Shown piece by piece: positions 7,618-16,564 of a DNA stretch of 64,000 nucleotides. Both the position numbers and the translations under genes were made by a program. Source of the stretch: an uncultured Clostridia bacterium (GTDB lineage: Bacteria > Bacillota > Clostridia > Lachnospirales > Cellulosilyticaceae). Under the pieces are notes generated by a model. It was not told the DNA's origin. It did not search any database and was given only the letters and a program-made list of their open reading frames with translations. Within the stretch, counting starts at the first letter, position 1. Each line of letters begins with the position of its first letter. Location: assembly GCA_937921505.1 (NCBI GenBank), contig CAKZUB010000033.1, positions 1 to 64,000 of the forward strand. The letters run 5' to 3'.

Positions 7618-9147
7618 TTATTTTTTTATAAGATACTCAGTTGGCCATACACCTGTTTGTTTTTTGAAAGTCTTTGAAAAATGGTATTGATCACTAAAAC
7701 CTACCATTGCAGCGACTTCTTTACAAAGCACATCAGGTTGTGTAAGCATAATCTGTTTTGACTTTTCAATTCTATAATAAGTTAAATACTCTGAAGGGGA
7801 CATACCCTTATAAGTACGGAATAATTTACTAATATAAGAAGGCACAAATTCAAACTTCTTAGAGAGCATATTTGTGGTAATAGATTGCTGATAATTAAGT
7901 TGTAAATAGGCTTCTATCTTTTGTGCCATATCAGAAATATTATTTTTATCACCCTGTACTATCTCTGCCCCCTTTTCTCCTTGTATAATAAATGAAATAT
8001 CTTTTGCAAGAGACTTATCATCTGCTGCATTGGATATTGCAGTATCTAAGTCTAGCTTAATAGAAGATGTATATTTACCTGACTTATCTTGTTTAAAGTA
8101 TAGACTACTGATAGCCTCATAAAAAAACGCTGCTACCTGTAGTTGTGTAAAATGCACCTCCCGAAATTTAGCAAGCGTCGCTTCTATACTACTTCTGAGC
8201 TGTTCATTGCCAAGCTTTGTTGCCGCCTGAATTGTTTCTAATACAAGGCGTGTATCTAAATAGCTGCTATCTTGCTCTTCTTTTGTATCAAGCCATATCA
8301 TTTGCGAAGTAAAAAGCTTGACCGTGACATAAAGTCTTGCACGCAGCGCTTCTAAAATGTTTCCTATATCATTAATTGTAATGATATTATAAGTGGATAC
8401 TATCGTAACTGGAAGGTAACTCTCTGCTTTAAACACATCTACTAACCAATCAGCCACCTCAGTTATTCTTTTCTTATCTTGGACTTTAAATACGACAACC
8501 ATCTCTGCTGCTGTTTTGCCATTAAAGTACATGCTGTCTTCCTCTTCTAAAAGGATAGTACCTAATCTTTTTTCCATATCTATCTGATCCCATACACCTT
8601 TAGCTGGCAGCATCGAATCATTAGGAATAAGCGGAAAGGCTCCTACACAAATTAGAAAAACAGCATAACCTGCTTGCTCTATTTTGTGCTCTTGTTCTTC
8701 TTTATGTTGTTGCTCTACGCTATTTTCATTAATAAGACTCATAATCTTCTTTCTTTGTTTTTGCTTAGCTCTAACGGATACTTCTTTGTGTATTTTACTT
8801 AGTACAGCATGGATGGCATCTGGTGCAATAGGCTTTAAAAGATAATCATAAGCTTGAAACTGAAGCGCTTTTCTAGCATATTCAAAATCCTGAAATCCAC
8901 TTATAATGACAACAATAATATTTGGATTCTTTTCTCTAACTTTTTCTGTAAGCTCAAGCCCATCCATAACTGGCATTTTAATATCTGTAAAAATGACATC
9001 TACCTCATTGGTTTCTAATAATTCTAATGCCTTTTTGCCATTTATAGCGGTGCCTATAACTTTAAATTCTTCATTAAAAGACTCAACAAACTTAACAATC
9101 ACACGCATAATTGGTGGTTCATCTTCAACTATCATCACTCGGATCAT
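7618..9147 (-). CDS. AraC-type response regulator, YesN-like
   Basis: 509 residues. An N-terminal receiver domain (MIRVMIVEDEPP; phospho-acceptor Asp in DVIFTDIKMPVMDGLEL; Lys in YLLKPI) is followed by a long middle region. The last 100 residues are an AraC helix-turn-helix pair (SYISKLFRTYKGMSPSEYLT and EVAAMVGFSDQYHFSKTFKK). The start overlaps the stop of the sensor kinase gene as TAATG, so the two are co-translated. Partners of this type usually control sugar uptake genes, and the importer directly downstream is the obvious target. The ligand sensed is not visible. Confidence 0.9.
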   Translation of the reverse strand: MIRVMIVEDEPPIMRVIVKFVESFNEEFKVIGTAINGKKALELLETNEVDVIFTDIKMPVMDGLELTEKVREKNPNIIVVIISGFQDFEYARKALQFQAYDYLLKPIAPDAIHAVLSKIHKEVSVRAKQKQRKKIMSLINENSVEQQHKEEQEHKIEQAGYAVFLICVGAFPLIPNDSMLPAKGVWDQIDMEKRLGTILLEEEDSMYFNGKTAAEMVVVFKVQDKKRITEVADWLVDVFKAESYLPVTIVSTYNIITINDIGNILEALRARLYVTVKLFTSQMIWLDTKEEQDSSYLDTRLVLETIQAATKLGNEQLRSSIEATLAKFREVHFTQLQVAAFFYEAISSLYFKQDKSGKYTSSIKLDLDTAISNAADDKSLAKDISFIIQGEKGAEIVQGDKNNISDMAQKIEAYLQLNYQQSITTNMLSKKFEFVPSYISKLFRTYKGMSPSEYLTYYRIEKSKQIMLTQPDVLCKEVAAMVGFSDQYHFSKTFKKQTGVWPTEYLIKK

Positions 9148-10862
9148 TAAATATCCCCCCGCATTGTAATAATCAAGCCCTGCGGCTTATTATCCTCAAT
9201 AGAATATGTGATTTCTTTACCTGTATTAAGTTTCATTCTAATAAGTGTATTCATTAAACCCAGTCCACCTATTTTCATCTCTGTATACTTATCACGGCTT
9301 CCATTCCAGTAATCATCTATTTTTTTTATTATGTGCTGCTTGTCCGCATCTCCAAGTCCACATCCATTATCATAAACTTTAATATACCACTTTTTCTCTT
9401 CTATACCTGCTGTTATCTTTACAAAATAAGGCGGTTCTATAGATACAAAGGCATGCGCAAAACAATTCTCTGCCAATGGCTGCAAAATAAGTTTGGGCAT
9501 GGACATAGCAAGTATCGCTTCTTCTACCTCTATTTCATAAACAAAGTAATCTTCATACCGCCACTTCATAAGCTGAAGATAGCTTGTAACATGTTGAATT
9601 TCATCTTTTAGGGTTACAGTCATATCTTTATAAGTAGCAATATAACGCAGCATAGATGAAAGCTCATGGCACATCATAACTATATTATCATTGCCTTCTT
9701 CAACTGCCGCTGCACTAATAATCGATAAACTATTATATAGAAAGTGTGGGTTCATCTGAGCTTGAAGTGCTAAAAGCCATGCTTTTTTCTCAAGCGCAAT
9801 AGATTCGCTCAGTCTATTTAACATAGAAGAAAAAGCAATATTAAGTTCTCTTACTTCATCAATATTATTATCACTTTGATAATCATCTGATATATTTTGA
9901 ATGCTTAACTGACTCACTGTATCTTTTAATAAAAGGATAGGTTTGCTTAAGTTTTTAGCAATAATGATAATGGCCAAAATCATAAGTACCGTAATCGCTA
10001 TACTCCCAATAAGAACGGTTACAATAAGTAATTGGTAAGGTGCTAACATAGCCGCTTTACTCTGTGAGAGAATAACCGTCCACCCATATTTTTCAGATAT
10101 TTTCGATACTTGATTAAGGGCACTTTGCCGAGCCGTGTGATCTGACGTATCAAAAACTATTTTACCCTTCTCATCGATAATTGTCATACCAATAGATTGC
10201 AGCACATCAAACTCAGTACTTTCAACAAGTGTTTTAATATCTTGTTGAATTTCTATTATGCCATAAACTTCTTGTGAGTAAATATTCATAAGCGGCCGTC
10301 TTATCGTTACATACTGGGAACTGTAATTATCTGACCACCTATCTGGCTCTGGAGGTAAAATGATACTTTTATCTCTTTTCACTTTAAGCGCTGTCATTTC
10401 TTCTTCGGTAGCATGTCTTGCTAAAAATCTTTGGACACTTTCTTTCTCAGTTATAGCCCCTGCACTTATATAATCATAATATTGATTATAGACACTTATT
10501 CGCCACATCAATTTATGAGGTCCATTAATAGTCGTTAAAATACTTCTCATATCGATATCTAAAAGTAAGTTATCCTCAAAATGATTTTCAGAAACTTTAT
10601 CTTGCTGCAACTTATTAAATACACTGACAAGCTGTGAGTTTGTCATCACTTGGTACGCTATATTATCCATATCATTTAAATAGTATTCAACTTGTTTAAT
10701 CGTCTTATCTGCGAGTTCCTGCTGACTTAAGGTTGAGATTTTTTCACTTGTTCTAATAATATAATTATAAAAGGCAACGAAAAAAACCAAAACCATCATC
10801 GCAAAAACAATAGAATAGGAATAAACTTGTTTGCTGATAAAAATAGATTTTTTTCTAAACAT
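9147..10862 (-). CDS. Sensor histidine kinase, YesM-like
   Basis: 571-residue membrane kinase. A transmembrane segment near residues 13-35, an extracytoplasmic sensor of about 250 residues (dCache-like by position, not by clear motif) and a second membrane segment near 285-305 are followed by a HAMP-like linker. The His_kinase domain has the phospho-acceptor motif QMNPHFLYNSL, and the ATPase domain has LAENCFAHAF and the G box GGLGLMNT. This architecture is the YesM/LytS-type kinase that pairs with AraC-type regulators. Ribosome binding is by GGAG ten bases upstream. A long terminator-like hairpin separates it from rhaB, so it should have its own promoter in the 80 bases before the start. Confidence 0.9.
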   Translation of the reverse strand: MFRKKSIFISKQVYSYSIVFAMMVLVFFVAFYNYIIRTSEKISTLSQQELADKTIKQVEYYLNDMDNIAYQVMTNSQLVSVFNKLQQDKVSENHFEDNLLLDIDMRSILTTINGPHKLMWRISVYNQYYDYISAGAITEKESVQRFLARHATEEEMTALKVKRDKSIILPPEPDRWSDNYSSQYVTIRRPLMNIYSQEVYGIIEIQQDIKTLVESTEFDVLQSIGMTIIDEKGKIVFDTSDHTARQSALNQVSKISEKYGWTVILSQSKAAMLAPYQLLIVTVLIGSIAITVLMILAIIIIAKNLSKPILLLKDTVSQLSIQNISDDYQSDNNIDEVRELNIAFSSMLNRLSESIALEKKAWLLALQAQMNPHFLYNSLSIISAAAVEEGNDNIVMMCHELSSMLRYIATYKDMTVTLKDEIQHVTSYLQLMKWRYEDYFVYEIEVEEAILAMSMPKLILQPLAENCFAHAFVSIEPPYFVKITAGIEEKKWYIKVYDNGCGLGDADKQHIIKKIDDYWNGSRDKYTEMKIGGLGLMNTLIRMKLNTGKEITYSIEDNKPQGLIITMRGDI

Positions 10863-10941
10863 GATGTCTGGTCTCCTTGTCTTTTACTCTTTTATACTTA
10901 TAAATTTCAGCAGTTTTTAATTTATATTCTACACTATTTAC

Positions 10942-11010
10942 AAGCTTATAAAAAGAATGTTATATCAAGTAATTTTTGGTTACTCTTTACAACATTCTTT
11001 TTATAAACTT
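10942..11010 (-). terminator. Terminator after rhaB
   Basis: 20-bp arms (10942-10961 and 10991-11010, one wobble pair) around a 29-nt loop that itself holds AGTAA/TTACT. On the minus strand the stem contains CTTTTTATA. It is the end of the long BMC-rhaB transcript. Confidence 0.8.
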
Positions 11011-11066
11011 GTGGACAATGCTCTTTATTGTAGACAATGCCCTTTATTGTGGACAATGCCCTTTAT
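11010..11066. repeat. Three tandem 19-bp repeats at the rhaB stop codon
   Basis: Units start at 11010, 11029 and 11048 and differ by one or two bases. On the minus strand each contains GACAAT-aaagggc-ATTGTC, an inverted repeat. The third unit contains the final codons and stop of rhaB, so the array looks like an expansion of the gene end. Confidence 0.85.
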
Positions 11067-12481
11067 TGTCTGTATTCCTTTTGTTCAAATGAATCCTTAA
11101 CAATCTTTCTGCCTTCTTCTAGAGATTTGATATCTCCTAAAGCTTTCATTTGCATCAGCATATTGCCTATACAAGAGGCCTCAATAGGTCCTGCAACTAC
11201 TTTTTTCCCTGTAATATCTGCAACTTTTTGACATAAGTATTGATCTTGTATACCGCCGCCAACCATTCTAATTACATTTATATTTTTACCTGTCATTTCT
11301 TCAAAGGCTTCTAGTATTTCTTTATAGAGAATGCCAAGACCATTATAGGCTGCTTTAGCAATATCTCCTATTTCACTTAATGTCACCCCATAAGTCTCTT
11401 TACAATAGGCTATAATTTCTTTTTCCATATCTAGTGGTGCTAAAAATCTATCATCTTTTGCATCTACTGCATAGTCACTCTTTGAATTTTTAACAGCTGC
11501 TATAATATCTGGGAAAGATACATTTAACCCACGTTCATTCCATACTTTACGAAGCTGTTGAAGGAACCACAATCCATTAATATTTTTAAGATAACGAATC
11601 GTTCCCTCTACCCCACCTTCATTGGTGATGTTAAAATCTTTCGATTTTTCATCTAAAATAGGTTCTTTAAGCTCCATTCCCATAAGACACCATGTGCCAC
11701 AGCAGAGATATACTTCATTTTCTGATTCTAGCGGCGAACCTGCTACTGCAGAAGCCGTATCATGACTGCCTACTGCAACAACTTTCACATTACTAAGTCC
11801 TGTTTCTTCTTGTATAAGCTCTGTTAAACTCCCTACAACTGTACCTGGCATAACAAGCTTTTGCATCTTATCTATTGGCATTTCTAAGGCTTCAAATAAT
11901 TCTTTTGAGTATTCTCTTTTTGTGGCATCTAAGAGTGCCCCTGTTGATGCTATCGTGTATTCATTAAATGTAGCACCCGTTAAAAAGTATGCAATAAGGT
12001 CTGGCATAAAGAGCCACTTATCGCCAAAAGCTTTTACAACTTCATTTGTTTTAAAATCATAATAGAGTTGATACACGGTATTAAAGCTCATTTTTTGAAT
12101 GCCTGTAATATCATAGAGCTTGCTATCTGTTATTTGAGAATAAAAGTCATCCATAATGTCATTTGTTCTACTGTCTCTATAATGCACAGGATTAGTAAGG
12201 AGTTTGCCTTTTTTATCAAGCCATGCCCCATCTACGCCCCATGTATCAATCCCAATAGATGTTATGTCTATATCTGGAAGTTTTGCAGCTTTTTTGAGAC
12301 CTTTTTTAATCTCATGAAATATTCTCATGAAATCCCAGTAAAATGTATTTCCTAAGTAAACAGGTTCATTTGGAAAGCGATGTATTTCTTCTAATTTCAA
12401 TTTGTTTTCTTCCATACTTCCTAAAATCAGCCTTCCGCTGGATGCTCCTAGGTCTATGGCAATATATGCTTTTTTGCTCAT
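11063..12481 (-). CDS. rhaB: Rhamnulokinase
   Basis: FGGY-family kinase, 472 residues, that phosphorylates L-rhamnulose at O1 using ATP in the cytosol. The N-terminal phosphate motif AIDLGASSGRLILG, the central GIDTWGVDGAWLD and VVAVGSHDTASAVAG, and the adenosine motif RMVGGGIQDQYLCQ are all in the order and spacing of RhaB. AAAGGAG supports the start. It follows the shell gene pduT by 73 nt without a clear terminator, so it is probably the last gene of the BMC operon. Its product is the substrate of the aldolase encoded at the other end of the locus. L-fuculokinase activity is the alternative, but rhaM nearby favours rhamnulose. Confidence 0.9.
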   Translation of the reverse strand: MSKKAYIAIDLGASSGRLILGSMEENKLKLEEIHRFPNEPVYLGNTFYWDFMRIFHEIKKGLKKAAKLPDIDITSIGIDTWGVDGAWLDKKGKLLTNPVHYRDSRTNDIMDDFYSQITDSKLYDITGIQKMSFNTVYQLYYDFKTNEVVKAFGDKWLFMPDLIAYFLTGATFNEYTIASTGALLDATKREYSKELFEALEMPIDKMQKLVMPGTVVGSLTELIQEETGLSNVKVVAVGSHDTASAVAGSPLESENEVYLCCGTWCLMGMELKEPILDEKSKDFNITNEGGVEGTIRYLKNINGLWFLQQLRKVWNERGLNVSFPDIIAAVKNSKSDYAVDAKDDRFLAPLDMEKEIIAYCKETYGVTLSEIGDIAKAAYNGLGILYKEILEAFEEMTGKNINVIRMVGGGIQDQYLCQKVADITGKKVVAGPIEASCIGNMLMQMKALGDIKSLEEGRKIVKDSFEQKEYRQ

Positions 12482-12554
12482 AACAGACTCCTTTGCTATG
12501 TTATTTTGATACTCCCTTTATTTTTCTTATCTTGGAGTACATGTATTTTAGAAA

Positions 12555-13109
12555 TTATAAATTATCCCATATTTGAGGATCCGGATTTGCAATAACAGCA
12601 CTTTGAATATACATTGCGCTTTCAAACAGTGTTTTTTTTGCACGTTCCATAGAAGCTTCTACTGCCGATAACTCTCCGCTAAATATGGCAAATGATTTAC
12701 CAGTCATGCCTCTTGCAAGCCTTATTTCTATGAGTTTAACAGGGCTGGTTTTTACAACTTCATCTGAGGCGCCTACAATAGAGGCTACCGAGTAACTTTC
12801 TATAATGCCTATTGCCTCTGGAGTACCTTTTTCAGTGACGCCATAAATGGCTGGAAATAATGTTGGATCTGGATTTCCTAGCAAATAACTATCAACTAAT
12901 ACCGTATCAAAAGGAGATACTACAGCTACTTCTAGCGCTGCCTTTACAGCGGATAATTTGCCGCTAAATAAAATAATGTATTTTCCTGGGCATACAACTT
13001 GTGCTATCACCAGTTTAATGTCTGCAGTTTTTACCATAGTATCTGCCGCTTTTATCCCTAGCGCAACGGATCTATACTCTACAACGCCTAAAGATTTCAT
13101 GTCATCCAC
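12555..13109 (-). CDS. pduT: BMC-T shell protein PduT
   Basis: 184 residues made of two tandem BMC domains, forming pseudohexameric trimers in the microcompartment shell. The first domain carries VVCPGKYIIL, matching the Cys-Pro-Gly-Lys loop that holds a [4Fe-4S] cluster in the trimer pore of PduT; the cysteine is present. Such a cluster is thought to carry electrons or to be exchanged across the shell, which suits the neighbouring PduS. The GTG at 13109 has AAGGAG about 10 nt upstream; an internal ATG at 13100 (MKSLGVVEY) behind AGGTGG fits the family N-terminus as well. It is the only BMC-T gene in the locus. Confidence 0.9.
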   Translation of the reverse strand: MDDMKSLGVVEYRSVALGIKAADTMVKTADIKLVIAQVVCPGKYIILFSGKLSAVKAALEVAVVSPFDTVLVDSYLLGNPDPTLFPAIYGVTEKGTPEAIGIIESYSVASIVGASDEVVKTSPVKLIEIRLARGMTGKSFAIFSGELSAVEASMERAKKTLFESAMYIQSAVIANPDPQIWDNL

Positions 13110-13114
13110 CTAAG

Positions 13115-14437
13115 TTATCTCCTTTCAATAATGATTTCAGTTTCTGTTATCCTTTTCACTACGCCATTTATACTGCTATGTATATTAGTGCTTATACGCG
13201 TTAAATCGCCACTTGCAATCTTTTGTCCTTCTTTTACATAGTCACCTACATTAACAACTGGGGATGCCGGTTTACCTATATGCGCTGCAATAGGGAGATA
13301 AACTACTTGTGATGTAATCTTAGATTCTTCAAATATAGCATGCTTATCATAGTGTTTGAGTCCTAATTTATCAAGTAACCTACTTGAAGGAACCTCTGCC
13401 GTTACATTATTACTCAGCTTTGGATTATCCTCACCGCTTGGCTTAACACCTTGTTTCATAAGCTCTCGTTTGACCATCATCATAAGTTCTGCTGGGCTTA
13501 AATCATGATGACAAGCATAGTAAGAGCATGTGTTACAACCGCAGCACCCAAGCGCTGTATGGAGATTATTAGAATTTTGGAGTAAGCCGTTTGCAAAAGC
13601 ATTCATAAGCTTATGAGGTTCTACTTGATGTCCTAGTCTATTTCTGGGACATAGGTCTGTGCACATCTGACATTGTGAACAAGATGACATGGCTCTCTTA
13701 ATACTTCCTATTCCCACCGCTCTTTTTTTATGATAAATAACTGTTTCTCTAGGTAAGAGTATAATAGCTTTTGTAGTTTTAGTCACCTTAATATCCGATG
13801 ATACAAAGTTTCCCATCATCGGTCCGCCAAGCAAGATATCATACTCTGGTATAGTTACTGTAACGTGTTTAATAAGTTCCTCAAAAGTTGTACCTATAGC
13901 TGCTTGAATGACCTTTGGTACTTCAACTGTTCCTGTTACTGTAATATATTTATAAGTTACAGGCTGCCCTTCATAAATACATTGATAGATATTATAAAGG
14001 GTTTCTATATTAAGTGCGATAATTTTTTTATGGCTTGGAAGCTTACCTTTTGGAATAATAATACCAGTACATTTATAAATAAGTGTTAATTCGTCTCCAA
14101 CTGGATAAATATTAGGCAGTATGCAGATTTCAATATTATCATCTAAAGAGGTGAGTGTACTAAGGTGTGAAATAAGCGCTTGATGTTTTGACTTGACTGC
14201 CCATATGGCTTTTTTAAGTCCCATAATTTTGAGCATATCTCGTATAATCGTTACAAGTTCTTCACTAAAGTGCGTCATGATTTCATAATCTGTATACATG
14301 AGTGGCTCACACTCAGCCCCATTTATAATCAAATAATCCATGCCAACATCTAGCTTAATATGAGTGGGAAAACCTGCTCCGCCAGCTCCTATTATCCCTG
14401 CCTCAAAAACCTGCGCTTTAAATATTTCATATGTCAT
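13115..14437 (-). CDS. pduS: Cobalamin reductase PduS (RnfC-like)
   Basis: Flavin/iron-sulfur protein of about 440 residues thought to reduce cob(II/III)alamin so that PduO can adenosylate it inside the compartment. The glycine-rich nucleotide motif GIIGAGGAGFPTH is at the N-terminus, an SLBB-like middle follows, and two Fe-S motifs (CSQCQMCTDLCP and CCGCNTCSYYAC) lie near residues 255 and 300. The C-terminal part resembles a lipoyl-like barrel (VNVGDYVKEGQKIA). A frame from GTG at 14446 exists, but AGAGGTG sits correctly only for the ATG at 14437. The stop lies just before pduT. Confidence 0.9.
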   Translation of the reverse strand: MTYEIFKAQVFEAGIIGAGGAGFPTHIKLDVGMDYLIINGAECEPLMYTDYEIMTHFSEELVTIIRDMLKIMGLKKAIWAVKSKHQALISHLSTLTSLDDNIEICILPNIYPVGDELTLIYKCTGIIIPKGKLPSHKKIIALNIETLYNIYQCIYEGQPVTYKYITVTGTVEVPKVIQAAIGTTFEELIKHVTVTIPEYDILLGGPMMGNFVSSDIKVTKTTKAIILLPRETVIYHKKRAVGIGSIKRAMSSCSQCQMCTDLCPRNRLGHQVEPHKLMNAFANGLLQNSNNLHTALGCCGCNTCSYYACHHDLSPAELMMMVKRELMKQGVKPSGEDNPKLSNNVTAEVPSSRLLDKLGLKHYDKHAIFEESKITSQVVYLPIAAHIGKPASPVVNVGDYVKEGQKIASGDLTRISTNIHSSINGVVKRITETEIIIERR

Positions 14438-14464
14438 ACTTCTCACCTCTTTTCTTGTGTGTTG

Positions 14465-14731
14465 CTACATAATATGATTTTCATCATCTACTATGCCTAC
14501 GATAGCTGCATCTATTGGTGCATTCATGTTATCTATACTGCATCTTGAACTGCTTCCTCTTGTGATAAGTACTATTTCTCCAACACCCGCACCAACAGTA
14601 TCTATGGCTATAAATCTTTCTTTTGCGGCATCGATACATGCAAGTGTCTCAACCATAAGAAATTTGTTGCCAATAAGTGCTGGATGCTTGCGTGTTGAAA
14701 TAATACTTCCTATTACTTTTGCTATGGTCAT
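14465..14731 (-). CDS. pduN: BMC-P vertex protein PduN (EutN/CcmL family)
   Basis: 88-residue pentamer-forming shell protein that caps the twelve vertices of the microcompartment. Family features are the N-terminal AKVIGSIISTRKHPALIG, the conserved DTVGAGVGEIVLITRGSS and the C-terminal APIDAAIVGIVD. AAAGGGGATG is placed well before the ATG. It is the only BMC-P gene here, enough to close a shell. It lies between pduL and pduS with gaps of 16 and 27 nt. Confidence 0.94.
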   Translation of the reverse strand: MTIAKVIGSIISTRKHPALIGNKFLMVETLACIDAAKERFIAIDTVGAGVGEIVLITRGSSSRCSIDNMNAPIDAAIVGIVDDENHIM

Positions 14732-14747
14732 ATGGCTTGCATCCCCT

Positions 14748-15431
14748 TTAGGTTGGTTGGTTCTTTAGAATGATTGCTTTTTCTTTACACTTTACGCCAA
14801 GTGCATTGGCTTCATCTGTATCAATGTGCATTTCTAGTGTAAAACTTGGGTGAACTCTTACTTGAACATTTTCAAAACGCCCTTTTCTTTCTTCACCTAT
14901 TTCTACTGCTACAACTTCATTATCTACAAGTCCAAACTGCGCAGCATCTTGATCATTCATATGAATATGTCTTTTTGCGATAATACATCCTTCGTTAAGA
15001 TAAAGTGCTCCTTTAGGTCCTACTATTGTAATAGGTGCAGATTTGGTAATGTTGCCTGATTCACGTATAGGTGGATTGATTGCAAGTCTAATAGCATCTG
15101 TTTTTGCAAGTTCTACTTGGGTTTCTTTTCTTACAGGCCCTAATATACGTACATTCTCGATGACTCTTAGGTTAATGCCTACTAGTGTTACACATTCATT
15201 CGCAGCATATTGTCCACCCATAAGTTCTTTTTTAGGATGAAGGGTTGCCCCTTTTCCAAATAAGGTTTCTAAATGCTCTTGTGTCACATGTAAGTGTCTG
15301 GCAGATACGCCTATTGGCACAACATGTTTTGACTTTTGCACAGGAGCAGTGCTCTTAGCACCACTCCTATTTAATTCTTTTTGTACAGCTTCTATAATCA
15401 GTTGTTGTAGTGCCTGTTCATTTGCATTCAA
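14748..15431 (-). CDS. pduL: Phosphate propanoyltransferase PduL
   Basis: Converts propionyl-CoA and phosphate to propionyl-phosphate plus CoA, recycling CoA inside the compartment. Two PduL repeats are visible with metal-binding histidine motifs: VPIGVSARHLHVTQEHLE near residue 45 and CIIAKRHIHMNDQDAAQFG near residue 155. The N-terminal helix NEQALQQLIIEAVQKEL has the spacing of an encapsulation peptide. No ATG is well placed. A TTG at 15431 lies six bases after AGAGGTGG, while a GTG at 15440 would overlap that site; I prefer the TTG. The kinase that would make ATP from propionyl-phosphate is not encoded nearby. Confidence 0.92.
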   Translation of the reverse strand: MNANEQALQQLIIEAVQKELNRSGAKSTAPVQKSKHVVPIGVSARHLHVTQEHLETLFGKGATLHPKKELMGGQYAANECVTLVGINLRVIENVRILGPVRKETQVELAKTDAIRLAINPPIRESGNITKSAPITIVGPKGALYLNEGCIIAKRHIHMNDQDAAQFGLVDNEVVAVEIGEERKGRFENVQVRVHPSFTLEMHIDTDEANALGVKCKEKAIILKNQPT

Positions 15432-15447
15432 GGCTTCCACCTCTTAA

Positions 15448-15723
15448 TTAGAATTTTGGTAGTATTTTTTCGATATCTGCATGTGGTCTTGGAATAACAT
15501 GTGTTGCAATCACTTCACCAAGTCTTGAGGCTACTGCAGCTCCTGCTTCCACCGCTGCTTTAACTGCTCCAACGTCTCCTCTTACCATAACTGTTACAAG
15601 CCCTGAACCTATTTTTTCTGAGCCTACAAGTTCTACATTTGCAGCCTTAAGCATTGCATCTGCTGCCTCCGTTACAGCTACTAAACCTCTTGTTTCGATC
15701 ATTCCTAATGCTTGATTATTCAT
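15448..15723 (-). CDS. Short form of the same BMC-H from an internal start
   Basis: In-frame start (ATG at 15721-15723) with GAGAGGAG and nine A/T bases ahead of it, giving a 91-residue PduA/PduJ-like protein almost identical to the gene product at 16247-16525. Inference from the ribosome binding site only; it could also be chance purine content in lysine/glutamate codons (TREEKKN). Confidence 0.55.
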   Translation of the reverse strand: MNNQALGMIETRGLVAVTEAADAMLKAANVELVGSEKIGSGLVTVMVRGDVGAVKAAVEAGAAVASRLGEVIATHVIPRPHADIEKILPKF

Positions 15724-15918
15724 ATTTTTTTTCTCCTCTCTCGTAATTGTTTTTTGTGGGGTATTATTAACTTCTGTTTTTTCTACTTGAGTAACTTGAT
15801 TTGTGGGTACTATTTGTTCTATTTGATCTAATATATGTTCTTTATTCTCTGATTCAGTTCTACTAGCTGTTTGTGCTTTTTTAGTACCAGCTGTATTTCT
15901 TGCTTTACTTTCAGCCAC
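15448..15918 (-). CDS. BMC-H shell protein with 65-residue N-terminal extension
   Basis: 156 residues. The last 91 are a standard PduA/PduJ-type hexamer domain ([20 protein letters not shown], pore loop [18 protein letters not shown]). The first 65 are polar and low in complexity, with a short amphipathic stretch ([11 protein letters not shown]) and no match I recognise. Translation of the long form starts at GTG 15918 after AGGTGA. A second, stronger ribosome binding site (GAGAGGAG, nine bases from ATG) lies inside the frame at 15721-15723 and would give the hexamer domain alone. One gene may therefore make two shell proteins, as pduB does with PduB and PduB'. No pduB is present in the locus. 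Confidence 0.88.
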   Translation of the reverse strand: MAESKARNTAGTKKAQTASRTESENKEHILDQIEQIVPTNQVTQVEKTEVNNTPQKTITREEKKNMNNQALGMIETRGLVAVTEAADAMLKAANVELVGSEKIGSGLVTVMVRGDVGAVKAAVEAGAAVASRLGEVIATHVIPRPHADIEKILPKF

Positions 15919-15928
15919 GAGCTATCAC

Positions 15929-16219
15929 CTACTTGTTTAATTTTCTTGCACTATGCAGTACAAGTTTTTGTACTTCTTCGTGCGGGCTGTTGATTGTAAT
16001 CGCTGCCGCTACTTTACCTAGCTTCGCTGCTGCTATTTTGCCCTGTTCTATAGCTTCTTTTACATCTGATACAGAACCTTGTATAATCATGGATACCAGT
16101 CTTCCTCCAAGTGCTCTCTCTGTTGTAACAAGACTAATATCAGCCGCCTTTAACATTGCATCTAGGGCTTGTATTGCTGCTACATTTGCATCAACTTCCA
16201 GTATTCCTATAGCTTTCAT
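15929..16219 (-). CDS. BMC-H shell protein
   Basis: 96-residue single BMC domain (MKAIGILEVDANVAAIQALD ... LVSMIIQGSVSDVKEAIEQG). It is more divergent than its PduA/J neighbours: the pore loop reads RALGGRL instead of KIGSGL, and the C-terminus is lysine/arginine rich (LVLHSARKLNK). A different pore could give a different selectivity. The ribosome binding site is weak (GAGTGAT), suggesting a minor shell component. It sits between the two PduA/J-like genes with 27- and 10-nt gaps. Confidence 0.9.
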   Translation of the reverse strand: MKAIGILEVDANVAAIQALDAMLKAADISLVTTERALGGRLVSMIIQGSVSDVKEAIEQGKIAAAKLGKVAAAITINSPHEEVQKLVLHSARKLNK

Positions 16220-16246
16220 GTCATCACTCTTTCTAATAGGCTGTAC

Positions 16247-16525
16247 TTATTTTTGTGTTGGTAAAATTTTCTCTACGTCACCGTGTGGTCTTGGTATAAC
16301 GTGTACTGCAACTAACTCACCAAATCTTGATGCTGCACTTGCTCCAGATTCTGTAGCAGCTTTAACTGCTCCAACATCTCCTCTTACCATAACTGTAATA
16401 AGTCCTGAACCAATTTTTTCTGTTCCGACAAGTGTTACATCTGCTGATTTTACCATTGCATCTGCTGCTTCAATTGCTGCTACTAAACCTCTTGTTTCGA
16501 TAAGTCCTAATGCTTCTTGTTTCAT
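16247..16525 (-). CDS. BMC-H shell protein PduA/PduJ type
   Basis: 92-residue canonical hexamer-forming shell protein: [40 protein letters not shown] and [17 protein letters not shown] are the standard secondary-structure blocks, and the pore residues GSG match PduA/PduJ. Such hexamers tile the facets and pass propanediol while retaining propanal. AGGAGG lies eight bases before ATG. It is likely the major facet protein together with its near-twin at 15448-15723. Confidence 0.94.
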   Translation of the reverse strand: MKQEALGLIETRGLVAAIEAADAMVKSADVTLVGTEKIGSGLITVMVRGDVGAVKAATESGASAASRFGELVAVHVIPRPHGDVEKILPTQK

Positions 16526-16564
16526 TTTTAATTCCTCCTATAGTGTGTGTTTTATTTTTATTTT

